Assembly (NCBI GenBank): GCA_026389955.1
Contig: JAPLGY010000542.1
Span: 1 to 7,004, forward strand
DNA length: 7,004 nt
Direction: 5' to 3'
Origin: Caldilinea sp.
GTDB taxonomy: Bacteria > Chloroflexota > Anaerolineae > Caldilineales > Caldilineaceae
Positions 1 through 6,609 of the stretch are shown here, one piece after another. Numbering within the stretch: position 1 is the first letter of the stretch; the number at the start of each line of letters is the position of its first letter. Under the pieces are notes generated by a model. It was not told where the DNA came from. It made no database searches and saw only the letters and a program-made list of their open reading frames with translations. The translations under genes were made by a program, and so were the position numbers.

Positions 1-172
1 GTGCGGCGCGGCGCTTGGACTTGACGATGGACTTCGTATACGAGGGGATGGCGATCGTCGCCAGGATCGATACGATCGCCACCGCGATCAGGAGCTCTAG
101 CACCGTGAACCCGCAGTGCTGACGCCTAGAGTTGCGCGCGCCTGCTCTAGGGATAGATTTCGGCATGTTCAT
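1..172 (-). CDS. pilE: Type IV pilin PilE-like, 3' end cut off by window edge
   Basis: This is the N-terminal 57 codons of a type IV prepilin; the rest lies beyond the left edge. The leader is about 21 residues and rich in Arg and basic residues, ending in Cys-Gly. The mature protein would start at Phe22 with the motif GFTVLELLIAV, including Glu at +5 of the mature protein, followed by an unbroken hydrophobic helix and then IPSYTKSIVKSKRRAA, the pattern typical of pilins after the membrane segment. PilD should cut after Gly21 and methylate Phe. I chose the ATG at 172 because an AGGA lies 7 bases upstream; a second in-frame ATG at 166 would sit 13 bases from it. The gene begins 31 bases after the pilY1 stop, so co-transcription is likely. 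In related clusters this position is held by PilE, a fibre or minor pilin. The class is clear; whether it is the major or a minor subunit cannot be told from this fragment. Confidence 0.88.
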   Translation of the reverse strand, partial: MNMPKSIPRAGARNSRRQHCGFTVLELLIAVAIVSILATIAIPSYTKSIVKSKRRAA

Positions 173-179
173 GGTTGAA

Positions 180-183
180 TCCT
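180..183 (-). promoter_or_regulatory. Ribosome binding site of pilE
   Basis: The minus strand reads AGGA, then 7 bases, then the ATG at 172. The spacing is ideal and supports this start over the in-frame ATG at 166. The site lies in the 31-base gap after the pilY1 stop. Confidence 0.6.
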
Positions 184-203
184 GCTGTTCGTTGCGGCCT
201 TGC

Positions 204-3200
204 TCAGGGCACAACCAGTTCACGCCACGACAGGCGATCAATGTCGCCGGCGCTTCCGCGCGTGCTGATCGAGCCAGTGCTGGCGTCGTCGAAGTTCACC
301 AGCATGGTGTTCGAGACGAAGATCGGGTTGTTGGGAATGGCTGTGAACCCGACACCGGCGGTGACGTAGCTCCCACCACCGGCATTGTCGGTGTTATTGA
401 AGCTGCCGTCGCTGTTGACGTCGAAGAAGTTCGTTCTGGGTGGCACGCCGGTAAAGGGATCAATCGCCATGATCCAGCCGGTGCCAGAGGGATCGCAAGC
501 ATCGAACGTGGCGGAATCGGCCGGCACCCGCGACGTGCCGAGCAGGAGTCTTCCCTGAAACTGGTTGGGCGTCACCATCCGCTCGCCTTGCGCGAAGGGC
601 ATGGTGCTGTCGGCGGCATTGGGCCTGAGCAGGTCGATGTACCAACCTTTCTTGCTCGCCATGTCGTCTGCCGTCGCGGTGGAAATACCCCGCGTCGCCA
701 CGGGACGGGTGGCATCTGCCGCAAATTGGACGGCGATGGTGCGCTGTTTCAAGTTGGTCCGGCTGCTGGCCGAGGTCACCGCATTCGTGCCCTGCACGAT
801 CAGGCCATACCAAGTCTGGACATTGGGGTTGGCACTCGTGCCTGGCAAGAAGTCCTGCAGCGAAAGCCCGGTGCCGAAGAAAATCCAGACCTCGGATTCA
901 TTCTTGTTATTGGGATTTTTCCCCGCAATCATTCCAGCCGTGATCGGCTGAGTGCCGGCAGGACTACTCGCATTCTTTGCGATATACAGCAACGTGCCGG
1001 CGGTTCCGGATGAGAGATCGAATTTCCAGACATTTCCGTTGAGGTCGCCCGCATAGGCCTCGGTGCCGAGGTTGGCCGACGGGTTGTTGATCCAGATGGC
1101 CGGAGGCGCGAGTCCGTCGTTCGCCGAACCCGTAGTTTCATAGCCAGATAAATCCCCGCTCTGCACGTTGATCTTGAGCAACACAGGCTTGTTGTGACTG
1201 CTGTTGTAGCCGTTGCCAATCAACACTGACCAGGTACCGTTAGCAGTTTGCGAAATGACCGGCTTACCTACGATCTGGCCGATGTAGTCGCTGTCCGTGG
1301 CATCGCGCTCCCACAGCAGTTTGACATCCGCCGGATCGGTGACATCGAGGGCATAAATCGCCTTCGCAGGGCCTCGCCCGGTAGTGCCGACCAACACCGT
1401 CCTCCAGCAGGTTTCGCCCGAGCAGCTGTCGTAGCCTTCCAGATAAACGTCCGCAACCGTCAGCTCGCCATCGTTGTAGAACTGGTGAGCCGTCGTGGAG
1501 CCATAGGTCGTGCTGCTCAGGTTCTTGAGATTGCGCAGGATCACGGCATTCGGCAGATAGGCAAAGGTTTCCTGGCCTGGCGACGGCTCGCCGGTGGCAG
1601 CCGTCGCCTCAGCGTTGAAGCCGTGCAACATGCCGTCGTTCGCCGCCACGTAGATCCGCCGCTTGCGAGTGCTCTTGCTGGCGGCAAAGCTGAAATAGCT
1701 GCTGGAACCCCTGAACGATTTGTTGAAGAGCAGATTCGGATCAGGTGCACTCACAAACACCGGCTGCGAGTTGATGATGTCACCCAAGGGCGTCGTGCGG
1801 GTGCGCAAGGTGCCGCCCCTGCGCACCTCAAGCGCGTCACTACCGCGCAGGTAGTTGATCAGGCCATCCTGCGCCCCGGTGGTGGTGCCCAAAGCAGTGC
1901 GTTGAGCAGTGGTGACGTTGGCCGTCTTGAAATCGATCTTGTCGGCTTCACCAGTGCAGGTGTCTTTGCACGTCTTGATGATGCGATCAGCGTGGGCAGG
2001 CAGTTGGACGGCCGCATCCCAGCTTGCGGTTGCGGCGATTGCTCCGGTGCTGGGGTTTACGGTGAAGGCCTTCAAGTTACCTTTCCACTCGCCTGAGACA
2101 TAGGTGGCCTGATAGGTCGTCGTGCCCGTGTCAAGCTTCGTGCTGTTGGCGGCCAGGGACGAACCGGACCCGGTCAGGTTGTCGGCAATCTTTGCGAAGG
2201 CCGCATTCAAGCCTTCGATCATCTTTTGGCCGTTGTTGGCCAGATACATGTTGCTGGGCAGGTTGTAATTGCCATCCTCGGTATCCGAGGTGCTACCCAG
2301 CCCAGTCGCAGCTCTCACCGTTTGAGTCGCAGCTGTCCACGTGCTTGCATTGGTGTTGAACCAGGTAGAGTTTTGAGCTGCGGCGTTTCCGCTGGCGTTC
2401 CAATGAGTGTCAGGGATGGTGTAGCCGCCAAACTTCGTAGCGTTGTAGAACTGGTTCGTGGTCTTCTTGAACAACAAGTTTCGCTCGACCACGTCAACCC
2501 AGTAGGTGCTGATGGTCTGACCCCGCTTGGCCCCCGCTGCGCCACCAGCCACATTGGAATTGGGCACATCAGTTCGTAGATCGTTGAGGTGCGCCCAGTA
2601 AGCCAAGCCAGCCAAATTACCGGCTCCCTCACGGCCTGAACTCGAAAACTCCGTGTCGGCCCGCCAAATTGCACCGGGTGCAACAGTGTCCTTGGTCAAA
2701 TCGTTCGTGTCTTCTTCGCGGTTAGTACTGGTGTCACCAATGCCCAGCATGACGCTGGTCTGGCATTGATACAACATCGGATCGCCATCCGTGCCCGCAG
2801 TAATAACCGGCGTGGTATTCCATCTGCGGACCGCCGTATTGGCTCCACTACTTGTACTAGTCGTGTTTTTATACCAATCCTCGATCACCGGCAGGCCATC
2901 GGCATTCTGGTAATCCGCCAGTGCGGTACCCGACAAACTGCTGAAACCCGAGAGGTTGGCCAAACCGCGGAGATAGCGCAGCGCCGTGTAATACATCTCG
3001 CTGAGATTGTCGAATGATTTCAGCGTGCCAAGACCCGTATTGATCTGACCGGCACGGTTCAGATAATTAATCACACCGCTATATTGAATACTGCACAGGC
3101 TCCCATCCGGCGCGTCGGTGGCACTGCAACTGCCGATGTTGGCGTTGGTGGCCGTTGCATCCGCAGTATCGGGATTATTGATAAATACACCGGTGACAGC

Positions 3201-4733
3201 GTCCCACTCCGGGTTGTCGATGCCTGAAATACGGGCACGATCGGAATAGGCCTTTGCGGTCCCGTTCTTTTCATCATCGCTGACCGGGCTGATTAGCTTC
3301 TGGCGTGCGCGCATCACACCACCCTGTCGGGTTACCCCTGTTTCGGTGAGATAGCTGAACAGGCTGTAACGGATTTTCTGGGAATTACGTTGCAGCAAAC
3401 CCTCGGGTTTGTAGTGGGTGCCGTACTGGGTGCAGATGTCGCGCGTGTCCAAGCTGCCATCGCAGACCTTGACGCGAACGCTGACAGCGTAGATCTGATC
3501 CCGGCCGTAAGTGATGCGCTGATATCGTGGGATAAGTGCGGCGGTTCCTGATCGCAAGCAATTCGAACCGCTGTTTGGGACTTGCACATTCGCCAAGGGC
3601 AGAGTCCATCCCTCCGATGCTGGGCAAAGATTAGCGACGGAAGAACTTGTGTCGTTATTGCTCTGGCGGCAGACATTACCCGAGATGCGGAAATAAGTGC
3701 GGTTGGGGTTGGTTGGACAAACAGGAGTAGTCGTTGTGCGTGTGCAGCTTGTGGATGTCTGGGTATAGGTGCTGTCCGGGCACCTTGGCGTCGCAAGTGA
3801 ACATCCCAATTCCGCGCCCGTGCATGCAGTGTCGGTGATGGCCGTGCTGGTGTCGACGTTGGTCAGCATATGCTGGCTTGGGTTATATGGGATCGCAGTG
3901 ATGGTGGGATCCGCCGAATGCGTCTGGTTTCCATCGGTGACCGGCAACGCGAGTGCCGCCGTCGAAAGCGAGCCCATGCCAATGCCCGCGTTTGGCACGA
4001 ACCACAGCTGGTTGCGCAGTGCGGCAATGCGAACGCGAAACCCCGTCGTCGCCGCGGAAGGCGTGGCGTCATCCACGTTGGTATCGGTGGACGTCATGCG
4101 ACGCAGCAGGGTGTAAGGATTTTGCCAGCGATCAGAATTCGCCTTTTCCAGGTAGGTGACATCTGGCATTTCGGTCGTTGACTTGCTGACGGTCGTCAAG
4201 TCCGATCCCGTGATGCTAACGTTTGGCGGTGTGCCATCCGCCGGCCGATGCACCCGATAGCCGCCTGTCAAAGCCAGGCGGAAAGTGTCCATGGCCTGCA
4301 TCGACACCCAATTGAGAAAACTGCCACTCCAGAGTTTCTGAGAAGGGGTGCCGCCAGTAAGGCCTGCGCAGCTGTGGTTGGTGTTGCTTGCCACGACTGG
4401 ATAGAAATAGCGGTTAGCCTCGGTCGCGTCGTATTTGTATGCGTAGCAAAGCTCCGCGTTGAAATAGCCGGCATAGGCCGTTGCCGGCGCGTAATTCGCC
4501 GAGCCTTCCGCCACACCGGGGTCATTGGCCTGGGTCACGACGGTCGGCCATTCCACTGACGGCACGAGCACCAGATTGCCGGGCACGTTGTTCGGCAAGG
4601 TCACGGGCACGTTCTTGATGTCCACCGCGGCTCCCGCGGCGGTGCTGGCAAGTAGTGCCAGAGCAGCAAAGCCGAGCCGACGCCACTCGTCTGCACCGAA
4701 AAACGCATTGCGGCGACTGTAGTGCTGGTTCAT
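204..4733 (-). CDS. pilY1: Type IV pilus tip adhesin/assembly protein PilY1
   Basis: A 1509-residue PilY1 (PilC) family protein, somewhat longer than the roughly 1160 residues of Pseudomonas PilY1. In the family it is exported, loaded on the pilus tip by the minor pilins, and acts in adhesion, surface sensing and retraction control. Residues 1-36 form a signal peptide: basic stretch, hydrophobic FAALALLAS, cut after Ala-Gly-Ala-Ala. The N-terminal half has the family signature WSGSFLNW (about 135-142) and a cysteine-rich part with ten Cys between about 304 and 434. A DxSxS MIDAS motif of a von Willebrand A domain is not visible. The C-terminal half is the PilC-type beta-propeller: LGDIINSQPVFV (about 983-994), RRIYVAANDGMLHGF (about 1025), VGTTGRGPAKAIYALDV (about 1115) and AYAGDLNGNVWKFDL (about 1226). 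An EF-hand-like calcium loop follows at 1438-1449. The ATG at 4733 is preferred over a TTG at 4757 because AGGAG lies 7 bases upstream. pilE follows after 31 bases. Confidence 0.95.
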   Translation of the reverse strand: MNQHYSRRNAFFGADEWRRLGFAALALLASTAAGAAVDIKNVPVTLPNNVPGNLVLVPSVEWPTVVTQANDPGVAEGSANYAPATAYAGYFNAELCYAYKYDATEANRYFYPVVASNTNHSCAGLTGGTPSQKLWSGSFLNWVSMQAMDTFRLALTGGYRVHRPADGTPPNVSITGSDLTTVSKSTTEMPDVTYLEKANSDRWQNPYTLLRRMTSTDTNVDDATPSAATTGFRVRIAALRNQLWFVPNAGIGMGSLSTAALALPVTDGNQTHSADPTITAIPYNPSQHMLTNVDTSTAITDTACTGAELGCSLATPRCPDSTYTQTSTSCTRTTTTPVCPTNPNRTYFRISGNVCRQSNNDTSSSVANLCPASEGWTLPLANVQVPNSGSNCLRSGTAALIPRYQRITYGRDQIYAVSVRVKVCDGSLDTRDICTQYGTHYKPEGLLQRNSQKIRYSLFSYLTETGVTRQGGVMRARQKLISPVSDDEKNGTAKAYSDRARISGIDNPEWDAVTGVFINNPDTADATATNANIGSCSATDAPDGSLCSIQYSGVINYLNRAGQINTGLGTLKSFDNLSEMYYTALRYLRGLANLSGFSSLSGTALADYQNADGLPVIEDWYKNTTSTSSGANTAVRRWNTTPVITAGTDGDPMLYQCQTSVMLGIGDTSTNREEDTNDLTKDTVAPGAIWRADTEFSSSGREGAGNLAGLAYWAHLNDLRTDVPNSNVAGGAAGAKRGQTISTYWVDVVERNLLFKKTTNQFYNATKFGGYTIPDTHWNASGNAAAQNSTWFNTNASTWTAATQTVRAATGLGSTSDTEDGNYNLPSNMYLANNGQKMIEGLNAAFAKIADNLTGSGSSLAANSTKLDTGTTTYQATYVSGEWKGNLKAFTVNPSTGAIAATASWDAAVQLPAHADRIIKTCKDTCTGEADKIDFKTANVTTAQRTALGTTTGAQDGLINYLRGSDALEVRRGGTLRTRTTPLGDIINSQPVFVSAPDPNLLFNKSFRGSSSYFSFAASKSTRKRRIYVAANDGMLHGFNAEATAATGEPSPGQETFAYLPNAVILRNLKNLSSTTYGSTTAHQFYNDGELTVADVYLEGYDSCSGETCWRTVLVGTTGRGPAKAIYALDVTDPADVKLLWERDATDSDYIGQIVGKPVISQTANGTWSVLIGNGYNSSHNKPVLLKINVQSGDLSGYETTGSANDGLAPPAIWINNPSANLGTEAYAGDLNGNVWKFDLSSGTAGTLLYIAKNASSPAGTQPITAGMIAGKNPNNKNESEVWIFFGTGLSLQDFLPGTSANPNVQTWYGLIVQGTNAVTSASSRTNLKQRTIAVQFAADATRPVATRGISTATADDMASKKGWYIDLLRPNAADSTMPFAQGERMVTPNQFQGRLLLGTSRVPADSATFDACDPSGTGWIMAIDPFTGVPPRTNFFDVNSDGSFNNTDNAGGGSYVTAGVGFTAIPNNPIFVSNTMLVNFDDASTGSISTRGSAGDIDRLSWRELVVP
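387..422 (-). other. EF-hand/dockerin-like calcium-binding loop encoded in pilY1
   Basis: These 12 codons (residues 1438-1449 of PilY1) encode DVNSDGSFNNTD. Acidic or amide oxygen ligands sit at loop positions 1 (Asp), 3 (Asn), 5 (Asp), 7 (Ser), 9 (Asn) and 12 (Asp), with Gly at 6, matching the canonical EF-hand loop. In Pseudomonas PilY1, calcium binding to similar loops controls pilus extension versus retraction. A matching role here is inferred. Confidence 0.75.
3432..3824 (-). other. Cysteine-rich, low-complexity segment of PilY1
   Basis: This segment of pilY1 covers residues about 304-434 and holds ten cysteines (around 304, 311, 318, 330, 339, 355, 370, 392, 424 and 434), the count being even and so compatible with five disulphides in an exported protein. 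It includes Ser/Thr-rich runs such as STSCTRTTTTPVCPTNPN. It lies between the WSGSFLNW signature and the central part of the protein. Codons here are less GC-biased than in the ends of the gene (50-57% GC in three 60-base blocks at 3601-3780). No domain was recognised; a hypervariable tip-exposed region is a reasonable inference. Confidence 0.5.
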
Positions 4734-4972
4734 GTGCGCGCTCCTGACAGGCGGCAATGTTGGTAGAACTTGAGAAATCGCTGGCGGCTAGATGACCTTG
4801 CCATTTCACTGCCCTTCAATTGGACACGAGAGCAAGAGGCAAGAGGTGTCAACAGCTTAACAAACTGCACATCCCTGTCGTTGACGCATTCCACAGATTG
4901 CGTCTGGGGAAAATGACCACGGCTGCATGAGCCTCGGAACGCCGCGCCCGGCAGAGAGCCTTCAGCCGGCCC
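4734..4972 (-). promoter_or_regulatory. pilX-pilY1 intergenic region with possible promoter
   Basis: This is a 239-base gap, unusual in a cluster whose other genes overlap or nearly touch. On the minus strand a perfect TTGACA lies at 4852-4847, but 17 bases downstream the hexamer is TCGTGT, a poor -10, so a sigma-70 promoter is only possible. A short direct repeat, CCTCTTG twice in tandem, follows the TTGACA. Just after the pilX stop an imperfect hairpin (CCGGC/GCCGG arms with a 12-base loop, about 4946-4971) has no T tract, so it is not a convincing terminator. No open reading frame with a pilin or other recognisable product was seen. An extra promoter for pilY1-pilE, or a long leader with post-transcriptional control, are both open. 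Confidence 0.3.
4741..4745 (-). promoter_or_regulatory. Ribosome binding site of pilY1
   Basis: The minus strand reads AGGAG followed by 7 bases and the ATG at 4733. This strong site decides the start in favour of 4733 rather than the upstream in-frame TTG at 4757, which would place the AGGAG inside the coding region. The signal peptide also fits a start at 4733. Confidence 0.8.
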
Positions 4973-5605
4973 TTACTGCCTATACATGGCTTGCAAGGTC
5001 ACAACCGCACGCTCCCCCACTGTGGCCGGATTCCCGCTGCGCGCGGTGATGCGATAGTAGATGAACGTGACGGAAACACCCTGCGCGCCGTACTGGGCCG
5101 CATTGGCTGTCTGCCCAAACCCAACGTCGGAAGCCGGATCCACGAACGTGCCCATGTTTTCGATCACGTACTGGGGCTGCGCTGCGGCATTGCTGGCGGC
5201 AGCAAAGGTCGAACCGCTTCCGACAGTGACGATGTTGGTCGTCGGCAGGTTGGTGTCCTCGAAGGGGTTGGCGCGGCAGGCACCGCCGCCCTGTCCGCAG
5301 TTACGGATGTTGGTGGTGCCCGCAGTGAGCGCAGCCGCGCCCGCCGACAGCCCTGCTTCCGCGCTCTGAAAAGCGATCGAGCGGTCATAGAAGTTCGAGG
5401 TCATCCGCATCTGCATGGTCGTGCCCTGCACCGCCGCGAGGCCGATGAGCGTGACCACAATCAGCATGATCAGCGACACGATCAGCGCGACGCCGCCTTG
5501 AAAATGCCTTGTAGGGAGGACGCTGCACATGGCCCGGCAGGCAGGGCCCGTGCAGGCGGGCTCCGGGCGCGGGCTAGGTTCCAGACACTTGTGTGCCATG
5601 CGCAT
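4973..5605 (-). CDS. pilX: Type IV pilus minor pilin PilX
   Basis: A 210-residue PilX-type minor prepilin. The membrane helix is VALIVSLIMLIVVTLIGLAA, starting at about residue 39 after Phe-Gln-Gly-Gly, followed by SNFYDRSIAFQSAEAGLSAG, which matches the PilX pattern of a Phe/Ala-Glu-Ala turn after the helix. Like many PilX and GspK proteins it has no Glu at +5 (Val instead). The mature part would be about 172 residues with two close cysteines (NCGQGGGAC). The leader is unusually long, about 36-38 residues, with four Cys and many Pro. The ATG at 5605 overlaps the pilW stop as TGATG, suggesting translational coupling. The GGAG at 5609-5612 is only 3 bases from it but 9 bases from an in-frame ATG at 5599, so 5599 is an equally good start. 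An internal ATG at 5530 would give a more usual 13-residue leader but has no visible ribosome site. PilX is known to join PilV and PilW in the priming complex that presents PilY1. Confidence 0.9.
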   Translation of the reverse strand: MRMAHKCLEPSPRPEPACTGPACRAMCSVLPTRHFQGGVALIVSLIMLIVVTLIGLAAVQGTTMQMRMTSNFYDRSIAFQSAEAGLSAGAAALTAGTTNIRNCGQGGGACRANPFEDTNLPTTNIVTVGSGSTFAAASNAAAQPQYVIENMGTFVDPASDVGFGQTANAAQYGAQGVSVTFIYYRITARSGNPATVGERAVVTLQAMYRQ

Positions 5606-6609
5606 CAGCTCCGGTTACGCAGGTTGACCGTCGTGGAAAGCTGCCGCCTGATCGGCTGACCATTGGTGCCGGCGAATCGCTCCGAGCCTTGCAGGTTGAG
5701 CACGATCTGTACGGCATCGACAGTGCCCCAGGCGCCGGCTGTGGTCACTGCGGCTGCGGTAACGAAACTGCTGGCACCTGCCACGTGATAGGAGAGCTGC
5801 ATGTCGGTGACGTTGCGCACCATTTCCTGCGAAGTCGGCATCGGCGTGCCACTCACGTTCACGAGTGTGCGCCGATACAGGGAACGCCCCCCCAGAGGGT
5901 TGTTGCCGATGAACCAATCGACAGCCGAAAGGGGCGAGAGCATCGAGTTCACCGCGAAGGAATAGCTGTTGCCCGCCGTGGTGCATAGCGTCGGAAAGCC
6001 CAGGCCGCGGCTGCAGTTGCCAGGCGAGGCGGTGACGCCAGTGCCCGAGTTCACGATCAACTCGCCAGTGCCGCTGTTGATGCTCGTGACCTGAGCCAGC
6101 ACGGCGTGGTCGGGATCGCAGATGACCACGATATCCCCGGCCACCACGCCGGGATTGCCGCCCGTCAGCGTGAATCCATAGCTGGTCGCGCTGTACGAGG
6201 CGATGCTCCCCGAGACCATGGCAGCTCCGAGCAGGGCCACCGAACTACTCGCTGGCAACCCGGTTGCTGGCACCACAGCACGCCGCCCGCTGATAGTGCT
6301 GTGCTCCTCGACCGCCGGATCAGTAGTCCCGCTGTCGTAGCCGCGGATGATGTTGCCGAAGTCCGCATACCAGGCCGGAGTTGCTGTAGCGGTGGTGCCA
6401 TTGCTCAAGGCGTTGGCGACTCGATTGGCGTTGCCGCAGCTGGTGATGCCGGCCTGCCGGATGTCGCGGGCGAGAAGCTCGAAGGCGATGCGCGAGTTTT
6501 CCTGCACCTGTCCCAACGCCAGGTTGGTGCGGTACGAATCTTTGTTGGAGAGGAACACCGCGACGGCTGCCGAGACGACCAGCAGGCCCAAAACCAGTGC
6601 GATCATCAA
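5605..6609 (-). CDS. pilW: Type IV pilus minor pilin PilW, start codon not identifiable
   Basis: PilW-type minor pilin. The prepilin signature lies upstream of the coordinates given: codons 6630-6604 read QGFSLIELM, with the Gly codon at 6627-6625, mature Phe at 6624 and Glu at +5, continuing into IALVLGLLVVSAAVAVF. The mature protein would have about 339 residues. The stretch VQENSRIAFELLARDIRQAG after the helix is the family hallmark. Four cysteines in the globular part (in TSCGN, VICDP, GNCSR and TLCTT) could form two disulphides. The frame is open back to a TAG at 6670-6672, but no ATG, GTG, TTG or CTG occurs before the TTG at 6609, which already encodes Leu +6. Starting there, or at the ATG at 6606, would remove the PilD site. 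The coordinates therefore mark the first conventional start codon, not a belief about the true start. The gene ends in a TGATG overlap with pilX. The identity is secure; the 5' end is probably damaged or mis-sequenced. Confidence 0.88.
   Translation of the reverse strand: MMIALVLGLLVVSAAVAVFLSNKDSYRTNLALGQVQENSRIAFELLARDIRQAGITSCGNANRVANALSNGTTATATPAWYADFGNIIRGYDSGTTDPAVEEHSTISGRRAVVPATGLPASSSVALLGAAMVSGSIASYSATSYGFTLTGGNPGVVAGDIVVICDPDHAVLAQVTSINSGTGELIVNSGTGVTASPGNCSRGLGFPTLCTTAGNSYSFAVNSMLSPLSAVDWFIGNNPLGGRSLYRRTLVNVSGTPMPTSQEMVRNVTDMQLSYHVAGASSFVTAAAVTTAGAWGTVDAVQIVLNLQGSERFAGTNGQPIRRQLSTTVNLRNRS

Noticed and set aside
132..1013. Open frame of 293 codons on the plus strand opposite the end of pilY1
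   Set aside because: It is antisense to strongly conserved PilY1 propeller sequence, and its protein shows no recognisable domain; long antisense frames are expected in GC-rich coding DNA.
1248..2096. Open frame of 282 codons on the plus strand
   Set aside because: Antisense to the conserved part of pilY1, Arg/Gly/Ala-rich composition typical of a shadow frame, no ribosome site noted and no family recognised.
4734..4757. Extension of pilY1 to a TTG at 4757
   Set aside because: It would place the strong AGGAG site inside the coding region and add eight residues before a good signal peptide; the ATG at 4733 is better.
4946..4971. Possible transcription terminator after pilX
   Set aside because: The hairpin has only a 5-bp perfect stem with a 12-base loop and no T tract on the minus strand.
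4991..5659. Open frame of 222 codons on the plus strand across pilX
   Set aside because: Lies opposite pilX and the end of pilW, both of which have clear pilin signatures; the product is Arg/His/Gly-rich shadow sequence.
6604..6608. TGATG stop/start overlap between pilV and an ATG in pilW as the genuine coupled start
   Set aside because: Starting pilW at this ATG would delete the Gly-Phe cleavage site and Glu +5, which are perfectly encoded just upstream, so the overlap is most likely chance.
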